DNA of 64,000 bases from Paraburkholderia sp. HP33-1 (GTDB taxonomy: Bacteria > Pseudomonadota > Gammaproteobacteria > Burkholderiales > Burkholderiaceae). The notes under the pieces are model-generated. The model did not search any database. It saw only the letters and a program-made list of their open reading frames with translations, and was not told the origin of the DNA. The position numbers and the translations under genes were made by a program. The stretch lies in NCBI RefSeq assembly GCF_021390595.1, contig NZ_JAJEJR010000003.1, forward strand, positions 806,001-870,000. Direction: 5' to 3'. Below, one piece after another: positions 26,749 through 34,929 of this stretch (its first letter is position 1; every line of letters starts with the position of its first letter).

Positions 26749-27771
26749 TTATGCCTTGTTCAGCAGGTCCAGCGCGACGTCGACGATCATGTCTTCCTGG
26801 CCGCCGACCATGCGGCGCTTGCCAAGCTCCACCAGAATGTCGACCGTCTTGATGCCGTACTTCTTCGCTGCGACTTCGGAGTGGCGCAGGAAACTCGAAT
26901 ACACGCCGGCGTAGCCCAGCGCCAAAGTCTCGCGGTCGACACGCACCGGGCGGTCCTGCAGCGGGCGCACGAGTTCATCGGCGGCGTCCATCAGCGCGTA
27001 GAGGTCGGTGCCGTGGTCCCAGCCCATGCGCTCGGCAGCGGCGATGAAGACTTCCAGCGGTGCGTTGCCGGCGCCTGCGCCCATGCCAGCCAGGCTGGCG
27101 TCGATGCGGTCGCAGCCTTCCTCGACGGCGACAATGGAGTTGGCCACGCCCAGCGACAGGTTGTGGTGCGCGTGCATGCCGGTTTGGGTCGACGGGTCGA
27201 GCACGGCCTTCAGGGCGCGGAAGCGGGCGCGGACATCGTCCATGTTCAGCGCGCCGCCGGAGTCGACCACGTAGATGGTCGTCGCGCCGTAGCTTTCCAT
27301 CTTCTTCGCCTCGACTGCCAGGTTCTCCGGCGTGGTCATGTGGCTCATCATCAGGAAGCCGACCGTGTCCATGCCGAGCTCACGGGCGCGCTCGATGTGC
27401 TGGCGCGAGACGTCGGCCTCGGTGCAGTGCGTGGCCACGCGGACGATGCGCGCGCCAGCCTTGTAGGCGTTGTCCAGGTCGTGGATGGTTCCGATGCCGG
27501 GCAGCAGCAGCGTGGCGATCTGGGCGTGCGAGATCTCGCCGGCCACGGCTTCGATCCACTCCAGGTCGGTGTGGGCGCCAAAGCCGTAGTTGAAGCTGGA
27601 GCCCTGCAGGCCGTCGCCGTGGGCCACCTCGATGGAGTCGACGCGGGCCTTGTCGAGCGCGCGGGCGATGTCCTTGACATTCTGGATCGAGTACTGATGG
27701 CGGACGGCGTGGCTGCCGTCACGCAGCGTCACGTCGGAAATGTAGAGCTTCTTGCTGGGGTTGAAGGGCAT
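26749..27771 (-). CDS. mhpE: 4-hydroxy-2-oxovalerate aldolase
   Basis: Splits 4-hydroxy-2-oxovalerate into pyruvate and acetaldehyde, the last ring-derived step of meta-cleavage pathways. The HMGL-like TIM barrel opens with [18 protein letters not shown]; the metal-binding HAHH lies in [12 protein letters not shown], and the C-terminal DmpG communication domain holds [18 protein letters not shown]. The start at 27771 (MPFNPSKKL) has GAGGAG nine to twelve bases upstream; an upstream Met overlapping mhpF is less likely. It channels acetaldehyde to the dehydrogenase encoded 14 bases upstream. mhpD and the ring-cleavage genes are not in the window. Confidence 0.95.
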   Translation of the reverse strand: MPFNPSKKLYISDVTLRDGSHAVRHQYSIQNVKDIARALDKARVDSIEVAHGDGLQGSSFNYGFGAHTDLEWIEAVAGEISHAQIATLLLPGIGTIHDLDNAYKAGARIVRVATHCTEADVSRQHIERARELGMDTVGFLMMSHMTTPENLAVEAKKMESYGATTIYVVDSGGALNMDDVRARFRALKAVLDPSTQTGMHAHHNLSLGVANSIVAVEEGCDRIDASLAGMGAGAGNAPLEVFIAAAERMGWDHGTDLYALMDAADELVRPLQDRPVRVDRETLALGYAGVYSSFLRHSEVAAKKYGIKTVDILVELGKRRMVGGQEDMIVDVALDLLNKA

Positions 27772-27785
27772 AGCGGGGTGTCTCC

Positions 27786-28724
27786 TCAAGCGGTCAGTGC
27801 GGCCTGCGCCATGCGTTCGGCGGTGGCAAGGGCGGCGGAAGTCATGATGTCGAGATTGCCGGCGTAAGCGGGCAGATAGTGGGCGGCGCCCTCCACCTCC
27901 AGGAACACGGAGGTCTTCAGACCGCTGAACTTGCCGAGGCCGGGGATGTTCAGCGGAGCGCTCGCCGGGATCTCGTCGAACTGCACCTTCTGCTTGAGGC
28001 GGTAGCCGGGCACGTACTGCTGCACGGCGGCGGCCATTTCCTCGATGGAGGCTTCGACCTCGACCCGGTTCGCGGCGGCGCTCAGCACGTAGACGGTGTC
28101 GCGCATGATCAGCGGCGGCTCCGCCGGGTTCAGCACGATGATGGCCTTGCCCTTCGCCGCGCCGCCGATCACCTCGATCGCCTTCGAGGTCGTCTCGGTG
28201 AACTCGTCGATGTTGGCGCGCGTGCCCGGGCCAGCCGATTTGCTGGAAATCGACGCCACGATCTCGGCGTAGTGGACCTTCGCCACGCGCGACACCGCCG
28301 CAACCATGGGGATCGTCGCCTGGCCGCCGCAGGTGACCATGTTGACGTTCAGGGCATCGAGGCGGTCATCCAGGTTGACCACCGGGACGCAGTACGGGCC
28401 GATTGCCGCTGGGGTCAGGTCGATCATGCGAATGCCCGGCTTGACTTCTCGCAGGCGGGCGTCGTTCTTTACGTGGGCGCCAGCGCTAGTGGCGTCGAAA
28501 ACGACGTCGATCTCGGCGAAGTTCGCCAGCTTGATCAGGCCTTCCACGCCTTCATGCGTGGTTGGCACACCCATGCGGGCGGCGCGTGCCAGCCCGTCGG
28601 AGGCCGGGTCGATGCCGACCATCGCGCCCATTTCGAGGTGCTTGCCATGGCGCAGGATCTTGATCATCAGATCCGTGCCGATATTGCCCGATCCGATGAT
28701 CGCGGCCTTGAGTTTTCTTGTCAC
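27786..28724 (-). CDS. mhpF: Acylating acetaldehyde dehydrogenase
   Basis: Oxidises acetaldehyde to acetyl-CoA with NAD+ and CoA in complex with MhpE. Residues 8-20 hold the nucleotide-binding GSGNIGTDL, and the catalytic Cys132 lies in [15 protein letters not shown] at 28724 is taken as the start since AGGAGG is eight bases upstream; the TTG at 28727 would leave only five. The 312-residue length is normal. Upstream lies a 31-base inverted repeat likely to be a regulator site. Together with mhpE this is the lower end of a meta-cleavage pathway without its upper part. Confidence 0.95.
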   Translation of the reverse strand: MTRKLKAAIIGSGNIGTDLMIKILRHGKHLEMGAMVGIDPASDGLARAARMGVPTTHEGVEGLIKLANFAEIDVVFDATSAGAHVKNDARLREVKPGIRMIDLTPAAIGPYCVPVVNLDDRLDALNVNMVTCGGQATIPMVAAVSRVAKVHYAEIVASISSKSAGPGTRANIDEFTETTSKAIEVIGGAAKGKAIIVLNPAEPPLIMRDTVYVLSAAANRVEVEASIEEMAAAVQQYVPGYRLKQKVQFDEIPASAPLNIPGLGKFSGLKTSVFLEVEGAAHYLPAYAGNLDIMTSAALATAERMAQAALTA

Positions 28725-28848
28725 CAATTGAGCCTCCTTGGGGGACGTGTTGCTGCCGGCCCTTGTGTCTTTTCCGGGGGATGAGTGGTCTTGCGGGGTT
28801 CGATACCGCGCGAGCGTCGCCGAAGATTACCCCGAGGCGTCGAATTTA

Positions 28849-28879
28849 TCAACATATGAGAATAATTCTCGCATGTTGA
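28849..28879. promoter_or_regulatory. Inverted repeat upstream of mhpF
   Basis: TCAACAT at 28849 pairs with ATGTTGA at 28873-28879, and the interior GAGAATAATTCTC is itself a near-perfect palindrome. More GAGAAT units follow (about 28878 and 28898). The element sits about 125 bases before the mhpF start, in the AT-rich promoter region. The IclR regulator encoded downstream is the obvious candidate binder. Confidence 0.55.
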
Positions 28880-29053
28880 GAATTTCAGGGCCATCGAGAA
28901 TGAAAGCATCTACGCAACAGCACCACGCACTGCTTCGCACGTGATATCGATATCTGCCTTTGTTCGTTTGAGCCGCTTGCCGCTATCAATAGAATTGGCG
29001 AGTTCCCGTCATCAATCCGTGAGCACGCCTAACAGCCACGACAAAGAGCGTCC

Positions 29054-30382
29054 ATGTCCCGATCCATTCATCTCAATCTTTTCATACACGGCCGCGGGCA
29101 CCACGAAGCCGGCTGGCGTCATCCTGGCGCGACGCGCAAGGCGCTGACGGATATCAGCTATTTCGCCGATCTGGCCAGGCGAGCGGAGGCGGGCCGTTTC
29201 GATTCGATCTTCCTGGCCGACACGCTCGAACTCGGAGATGGCGCGCGCCACGTCGCAAGCGGCGCCCTCGAGCCGATTACGGTGCTCTCAGCGCTCGCGC
29301 GGGAAACGACGCGGATCGGGCTGATCGCCACGGCCTCCACGACTTACACGGAGCCATTCAATCTGGCCCGCCAGTTCGCGTCGCTCGATCATATTTCGGG
29401 CGGCCGCATCGGCTGGAATATCGTGACCTCGTGGGTCGGCGGCGCTGCGCCGAATTTCGGCTAGGAACACACGCCAGAGCACACCGAGCGATATGCGCGG
29501 GCAGACGAATTCGTCGAGGTCGTTAAGGCGCTATGGGACAGCTGGGCTGACGACGCGATCATCGACGATGCCGAGAGCGGCCGATTCCTCGATCGCAGCC
29601 GGGTGCGGCGAATCGACTGGAAGGGACGCTTCTATAGCGTCGCGGGCCCGCTCAATTTGCCGCGCACGCCTCAAGGGCGGCCTGTTCTCGTCCAGGCAGG
29701 GTCGTCGGCGACGGGCAAAGCGTTTGCCGCGCGCCATGCGGAAGCGGTCTTCACCGCGCATCTCACCAAGGCGTCTGCGGCCGATTTCTACGCCGAACTC
29801 AAATACGCCGCGACTGCAGAGGGGCGGCGTGCAGAAGAACTCGTGATCCTGCCGGGCCTCAGCGCCGCGATCGGTTCGACCGACGCAGAAGGACAGGCCT
29901 TGCTCGAAGAACTCAACGGACTCACCGATATCGACGTGGGTCTGAGCCGCCTGTCGAATCGCTTCGGCGGACACGATTTCAGCAGGCTCCCACTCGATCA
30001 GCCGCTCTCGCGCGACGATTTTCCCGATCCGTCAACGGTCCAGGCTGCGCAGAGCCGAGCCGCCGTCATCACCGTTCTGGTTGCACGTGAGCGTCCGACG
30101 TTGCGCGCACTGCTTCGGCAACTTGCAGGTGCGCGCGGACATTTCACGCTTGCGGGTTCGCCTGAGCGCATCGTGGACGCGATTGAAGATTGGGTCGAAA
30201 GCCGCGCCGCAGACGGGTTCAACATCATGCCGCCGGTTTTGCCGGCGCAACTCGACATCTTCGTCGATCACGTCATTCCGATCCTGCAAAAGCGAGGAAT
30301 TTTCCGGCGCGATTACGAAGACGGCACACTGCGCGGTCACTACGGTCTTGCCCGTCCCACGAATCTGCATTTTGCACCCTGA
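29054..30382 (+). pseudogene. LLM-class flavin-dependent monooxygenase interrupted by one in-frame TAG
   Basis: The two halves lie in one frame and together give about 441 residues, the normal size for the NtaA/SnaA/DszA group of FMNH2-dependent monooxygenases. The N-part has FLADTLELGDG, TRIGLIATASTTYTEPFNLA and SLDHISGGRIGWNIVTSW. The C-part has RVRRIDWKGRFYSVAGPLN, PRTPQGRPVLVQAGSS and VDHVIPILQKRGI. A single TAG at 29462-29464, after APNFG, breaks the gene; nothing else looks damaged. A sulfonate-type binding protein follows 25 bases later, so a role in organosulfur or aromatic-amine use is likely for the ancestor. Suppression, readthrough or a recent mutation cannot be told apart here. 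Confidence 0.8.
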
Positions 30383-30407
30383 CGCTCGCAGCGAGGCGAC
30401 TTCCATC

Positions 30408-31373
30408 ATGCAGCCGTTTCGCAGCACGTTGTGGCGCATTTTCCTCACGCTCATTGTTTGCTTTAGCGTTCGATCTTTGGCTCATGCAGATCCAAGCTGG
30501 CCCAGAGAAATCAACATCGGCATTCAGAAAGGCGATCCGCTGGTAGCGCTGCGCGCGTCCGGCGAACTCGAAAAAGCGTTTGCGACGCATGGCGTCGCGG
30601 TCAGATGGAAAGAGTTCGTCTACGGCGCGCCGCTCGTCGAGGCGATCAACACAGGGAACGTCGACGTCGGCGCAGTCGGATCGACGCCACCCATTCTCGC
30701 GCAGGCGGGTGCGGCACCCGGCGTGGCGTATGTTGCGTTCGCACCGAAGCTACAGAAAAGCTATGGTCTGATCGTCCCCGCGAAGTCTCCCGTGAAGCGG
30801 ATCGATGATCTGAAAGGCAGGAAGATCGCCTTTGCGAAAGGATCGCAAGGGCATTTGTTCGTGCTTAAAGCTCTCGGCGACGCAGGCGTGCCCGTGACGT
30901 CCGTCCAGTTCGTCTATCTGAATTACAGCGACGCTCGCGCTGCATTTGAACGGGGCTTTATCGATGCGTGGGCCGTGCCCGATCCTCGCTATGCCGATAC
31001 CGAGCTTTCCACGGGTGCGCGCACGATCCTCACGATCGGTCAGTTGTCGGTCCCGCAATACGGCTTCTATATCGGCTCGCGCGACTTCGCCCGACGCTAT
31101 CCCTCAGCACTGCGTTTGCTATTCGACGTGCTCGACAGGCAGACGGCGTCCGAACTTGCGCACCCGGCACAAACAGCGGAGTTTCTGTCGCAGAATACGG
31201 GTGTCCGGCGCGATGTCTGGTCGAGAGCACTGCCGCGACTCGAATGGGGTGTCCACTATCCGCTCACGGATGAGGTGGTCAAGGCGCGGCAGGATGCAGC
31301 TGACCTGGCCTACCGCGAGCGGGTCATCCCGCGACATGTCGACGTGCGCGATGCGATCGTCGACATCCGCTAA
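30408..31373 (+). CDS. ABC-type sulfonate/nitrate/taurine substrate-binding protein
   Basis: The periplasmic receptor of an SsuA/TauA-type importer. The start at 30408 gives a signal peptide (residues about 8-27, cleavage near AHA-DP), then [58 protein letters not shown] and WAVPDPRYADTE, all family landmarks. It has 321 residues. No permease or ATPase gene follows, so it is an orphan receptor. It sits 25 bases after the interrupted monooxygenase gene, a pairing typical of sulfonate use (monooxygenase releases sulfite, importer brings the substrate). Confidence 0.88.
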   Translation: MQPFRSTLWRIFLTLIVCFSVRSLAHADPSWPREINIGIQKGDPLVALRASGELEKAFATHGVAVRWKEFVYGAPLVEAINTGNVDVGAVGSTPPILAQAGAAPGVAYVAFAPKLQKSYGLIVPAKSPVKRIDDLKGRKIAFAKGSQGHLFVLKALGDAGVPVTSVQFVYLNYSDARAAFERGFIDAWAVPDPRYADTELSTGARTILTIGQLSVPQYGFYIGSRDFARRYPSALRLLFDVLDRQTASELAHPAQTAEFLSQNTGVRRDVWSRALPRLEWGVHYPLTDEVVKARQDAADLAYRERVIPRHVDVRDAIVDIR

Positions 31374-31406
31374 CTTCCTCACGAGGCGTCTGGACTGAGG
31401 GCAAGC

Positions 31407-31553
31407 ATGGGAGAGGAGTATCAATTCGATGTCTTCGGACGAACCGTCGCGATTGCGAATGTCGATGGCGACTGGGTCGCTTTTTATCTCGGACAGGAGG
31501 GGAAACGCCGACGTGCCGATTTTTTCAGATTCGCCAGGTGGTGGCACGGATAA
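31407..31553 (+). CDS. Small acidic/aromatic protein, possibly truncated
   Basis: A 48-residue frame begins MGEEYQFDVFGRTVAIANVD and continues WVAFYLGQEGKRRRADF. The FDVFGR...W.AF...G.EGKR layout resembles a family of short (about 65-75 residue) uncharacterised proteins common in Burkholderiales, which continue with an acidic tail. Here the last residues (RFARWWHG) do not fit, so the 3' part may be frameshifted. GGAGAGGAG-like bases overlap the start. It lies 33 bases after the binding-protein gene. No function is known. Confidence 0.45.
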   Translation: MGEEYQFDVFGRTVAIANVDGDWVAFYLGQEGKRRRADFFRFARWWHG

Positions 31554-31591
31554 ATCTGGAACTTGAGCTCGACGGCGCCTGATGGCGAGAC

Positions 31592-32842
31592 TCAGAATTG
31601 CTTGCCGAGCGAAACGCCGACCACGTCTTCGGCTAGATGGACATTCGCATTGCCGCCTCCGAAGGCAGCGGGAATCGAGTTGTCGCCGCTTACCGTCTTC
31701 TTGAACGCATGTCCGTAGAAGAGGCCGAACGATGTCTTCGCATCGGTCTTCCAGGTGGCGCCGAGCGTCGCCTGATCCTGTACGACACCCGGTGCGAGGA
31801 TGTTCATGAATGTTTGCCTACTGGCCACCGGCTGGCTCGAATGGCTATAGCCTGCACGGACCGTCAGATGGCTGGTCACATCGTAGCTGGTGCCGATCTT
31901 GATTACGTTCGTATTGCGCCAGCCAAAACCCGGGCCGTTGGACGATCCCAACGCATTGCCTGCAAACAGGTTGGCGAGCGGATTCGCGATCGAATTCACG
32001 TTGCCGTACAGAATGCGCTGAAAGTCGGCCGCGACCGTCCATGCCGGCGTGATCTTCCAGGAAAACCCGATGCCGTAGTTCTCCGGGATGTCGAATGAGC
32101 CGCCATCCGCGAAGAGACCTTTGTATTTGTCGAACCTGCCGTGAATCTTCGACGCCCACGTCACGCCGACGGTCAGTGTCGGTGTGATTTCACCGGTATA
32201 ACCAATGTGTACGCCAACCCCAACCGTCGAATCGGCACCCTGATCGGTTACATTGCCCGGCGCGACCGACATGCCGGTAAATGGCTGCAGCCCGCTTGCC
32301 GTGAAGCGTTGATACGCGATGTTCAGGCCGATGCCGAACGCGTGCCGATCGAACAGTCTGTAGGCAATCGTCGGAGAAAGAAACAGCTGCTCGAGATCGA
32401 CACCTGCAGACCCACTGGCGCCGAACGCCCGATACGGATTATGGGCGTAGCCGGTGTCGAGCCCTCCGTTTGCATACAGTGCGAGACCCGCATACGCGTT
32501 CGGCAGGAACTGGTACGTCACGCCGAATTCGGGCAGCGCGAAGATCGAGCGATTGTTGCGGTCGTAGTCGCCGTCGGCGCCGTAACCGTTGCCCGATATC
32601 TCTGCGCCGCGCTTTGGCAGAAAGAGGCTGATGCCGCCATCAACACGGTTGCCAACGAAGGCAATGCCTGCGGGGTTGGCAGCTGCGGCAAGTGCATCCT
32701 GTGGCAGGCCAATGCCTACGCCAGCCATACCCTGCGACGCAACGCCATAGCCGTTGGAAAAATAGCCGTTGGTGGCCGACGCAAAGCCCGGTGCTGCCGC
32801 GACGATGGCAGTGAGTGCGCGAGCGGTCCCTTGTAGTCTCAT
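31592..32842 (-). CDS. FadL/OmpP1/TodX-family outer-membrane channel
   Basis: A monomeric beta-barrel for uptake of hydrophobic compounds such as fatty acids or aromatics. The 416-residue product has a signal peptide (cleavage near ASA-TN) and the mature N-terminus GYFSNGYGVASQGMAGVGIG that forms the plug. It continues with AAANPAGIAFVGNRVDGGIS, then repeated barrel strands, and ends ...GVSLGKQF with the C-terminal Phe needed for outer-membrane assembly. A divergent ArsR regulator starts 128 bases away, which may control it. Confidence 0.92.
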   Translation of the reverse strand: MRLQGTARALTAIVAAAPGFASATNGYFSNGYGVASQGMAGVGIGLPQDALAAAANPAGIAFVGNRVDGGISLFLPKRGAEISGNGYGADGDYDRNNRSIFALPEFGVTYQFLPNAYAGLALYANGGLDTGYAHNPYRAFGASGSAGVDLEQLFLSPTIAYRLFDRHAFGIGLNIAYQRFTASGLQPFTGMSVAPGNVTDQGADSTVGVGVHIGYTGEITPTLTVGVTWASKIHGRFDKYKGLFADGGSFDIPENYGIGFSWKITPAWTVAADFQRILYGNVNSIANPLANLFAGNALGSSNGPGFGWRNTNVIKIGTSYDVTSHLTVRAGYSHSSQPVASRQTFMNILAPGVVQDQATLGATWKTDAKTSFGLFYGHAFKKTVSGDNSIPAAFGGGNANVHLAEDVVGVSLGKQF

Positions 32843-32970
32843 GTGTTTCCCCGAATAGTGTTTTGGAATTTCTAGCGGGGACAGAGTCTATTCACCTTGG
32901 CTCGCACCTCAAACCAAGCATTTCACATAAGCTTCCAATAGATTATTCGAACGATAAATCGTCTTCTTCG

Positions 32971-33642
32971 ATGAGTTCTCCCGAATCCTCCCTTGACCAT
33001 CGCGCCTTGCAGGCTGGGGCATTACAAGCTTGTACTCTGCTCAAGGTACTTACCAATCCGGATCGCTTGCTAGCCATGTGCCGCTTATCCGAGGAGGAGC
33101 TGTCCGTCGGTGGACTGGAGGCGCAGCTTGGCATTCGCCAGCCGAGCCTGTCCCAGCGACTGGCTGTACTGCGCGAAAATGGTCTGGTCAGTGTGCGCCG
33201 CGAAAGCAGGAACATGTTCTACTCGGTGGCAAGCGCACAGGCGCTTGCTGCAATGGCCGTGCTTTATGAACCGTTCTGCGACGGAAACAGAGCTGGGAAA
33301 CGCGGCGCGTCCGGTGCTGTCACCGACTTCGCATTTGTGTCAACCGCGTGCTTGAATCCGGCGAACGACGTTACGGAAACGCGAAGCACGCTTCGATCTG
33401 GCGCTGGCATCGGCGAGCACGCGCCGCTCGAAGGCGCCTCAGGTCGTCAAGCCGGGCGTCGACGCGGCGCATCTTCGGTGTGTTCCACAATGGCGTCGGG
33501 CGCTCCGAGGCCCAGCGCGTTCGCGCGCCGCACGATGGGCAGCGCGCGCAGGGGAAGGGCATCCGCATGCGGCCGGTTCAGGCGCACCCCTGTCACGCCT
33601 GCCGGCAGTGCCGCGCGGCAAGACCGGCGCACATGTTACTGA
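32971..33642 (+). CDS. ArsR-family regulator with a read-through tail
   Basis: Residues about 10-105 are an ArsR winged helix of the BigR-like type: CTLLKVLTNPDRLLAMCRLS, GIRQPSLSQRLAVLRENGLV and RRESRNMFYSVASAQALAAM. Family members normally end a few residues after LYEPFCD. Here the stop is gone and the frame continues another 115 codons of Arg/Ser/Ala-rich sequence that resembles no domain, then runs 7 bases into the 3' end of the convergent fimbrial gene. The gene has probably lost its native 3' end by deletion. The DNA-binding part seems whole. The start at 32971 is taken from the family; the longer frame from 32815 overlaps the fadL gene. Confidence 0.7.
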   Translation: MSSPESSLDHRALQAGALQACTLLKVLTNPDRLLAMCRLSEEELSVGGLEAQLGIRQPSLSQRLAVLRENGLVSVRRESRNMFYSVASAQALAAMAVLYEPFCDGNRAGKRGASGAVTDFAFVSTACLNPANDVTETRSTLRSGAGIGEHAPLEGASGRQAGRRRGASSVCSTMASGAPRPSAFARRTMGSARRGRASACGRFRRTPVTPAGSAARQDRRTCY

Positions 33643-34616
33643 TAGCTCATTGTGAACGTGGCTATCCCGTTTGCTGTTCCGGCTGTCACGTTAGGCGCGG
33701 TTTGCACATAGCGCGCCGTCAACGGAATATTGAAAGCCCCGTTTCCGGTGCTGCCCGCTAGCCACTGGTTAGGGTTCCCGACTACGGCTGAATCCGGCCC
33801 GTAGCTGATGACGTTATTACCGTTGAGCACCTGGATACCGATCCCGCTTGCCGTCGAACTTGCACTTAATGACAGCGTGTTCGACTCATTGGCTGGATTG
33901 GTCTGGTCGGTCAACGTTGTGTAGACGCTCGTCACGACTCCGTCGCTACCGCCCGCGCAAGACAGGGCGATGTTGAACGAAGGCTGGATCGGCGATGTAC
34001 TCCCCACGCCGGAAAAGCTCTTGAGCGGGACGCTGCCTAAAGGCACCTGGATCGAAGGAGTGGTGACGCCGCAGGTCGGACGCTGTTTGATTACGACAGG
34101 AAGATTGCTATTGATACCTTGACCAATGTAGAAGTAAGCCACGTCGCCCCCGCCCGAGACTCCAAACACAAGTTGGCCTAAGGAATAGTTTCCCGGCTTA
34201 ATCGTGTCGGTCTGAACCAACTCAAAGGTTGGATTGCTCAGATATGCAGGGTCCAAGGTGTACGGATCCGACACATTCCTAGTCACGGGAAAATAGCCTG
34301 CTCCCCCAAAGCCCGGCCATGAAAAGCGCACGCCGACACCCGGAATTCCCGTCGAGAAGGTGTTATACGGCCCTTTAGCGCCAGTGCCGGTTGCGGTGAG
34401 TTGAGTACATCCCTTAAACAATATCGTGGTGCGGTTTGCTGGCGTCAAGACACTGGAAAACAGAACCGTACCAGGCTGTGAATTGCCGGGGTCAATAACC
34501 GGAGGGGCTGAAGTAAGCCACATCGAGCCTACGCCAGAGATTAAGCACGCTGCGTGGACGCCAGATGAACAGGCGACGATCAAAATGCCTAAAAATATTT
34601 GAATCAATTTCTTCAT
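33636..34616 (-). CDS. Fimbrial tip adhesin (FimH/MrkD-like)
   Basis: A 326-residue two-domain pilin: signal peptide (cleavage near VHA-AC), an N-terminal lectin-like domain (residues about 24-185) and a C-terminal pilin domain (about 190-326) with CGVTTPSIQVPLGSVPLKSF, SCAGGS and the terminal beta strand GIATFTMSYQ that is donated in pilus assembly. It is the last gene of the fimA-chaperone-usher-adhesin cluster on this strand, 313 bases after the usher. Its composition is AT-richer than the usher gene, as is common for adhesins under selection or transfer. Confidence 0.88.
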   Translation of the reverse strand: MKKLIQIFLGILIVACSSGVHAACLISGVGSMWLTSAPPVIDPGNSQPGTVLFSSVLTPANRTTILFKGCTQLTATGTGAKGPYNTFSTGIPGVGVRFSWPGFGGAGYFPVTRNVSDPYTLDPAYLSNPTFELVQTDTIKPGNYSLGQLVFGVSGGGDVAYFYIGQGINSNLPVVIKQRPTCGVTTPSIQVPLGSVPLKSFSGVGSTSPIQPSFNIALSCAGGSDGVVTSVYTTLTDQTNPANESNTLSLSASSTASGIGIQVLNGNNVISYGPDSAVVGNPNQWLAGSTGNGAFNIPLTARYVQTAPNVTAGTANGIATFTMSYQ

Positions 34617-34929
34617 AAACCAGTCCTGCGCGATAAGTTGTGATCAGGCGAAATCACTGGGTGACGTTGTGCCGAGCTATTCCAGAGCGATCCGCCCTGG
34701 AATTTTCCGCTGGCATGCCAACCGGACTTCGGGGCCGGGTCAGTTTCGTATTGAGGCATTCCAGCAATTCATCGTCATGCACAAAAGATTAAAGTGGTTT
34801 GCGGTCATTTCTTTCTCCAGATCCGATATGAATCAATCTTCAAAAATCATCGATCAATGCCGGACTAGATATTCATTTCGCGAAATAAAAATCAGCATGT
34901 ATATCGACTGAAATAACATCAGGCGCGCG
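34617..34929. other. Gap between usher and tip adhesin genes
   Basis: About 310 AT-rich bases without a recognised gene. Such a gap is long for a fimbrial operon and may hold a separate promoter for the adhesin gene or the scar of a lost minor pilin. Confidence 0.4.

Noticed and set aside
29054..31373. A complete sulfonate-use operon
   Set aside because: Only an interrupted monooxygenase and a receptor are present; permease, ATPase and flavin reductase are missing.
32443..32520. Possible tRNA or other structured RNA anywhere in the window
   Set aside because: No cloverleaf with a CCA-compatible acceptor and conserved GTTC loop was found by eye here or elsewhere; no RNA gene beyond the trpS leader can be supported.
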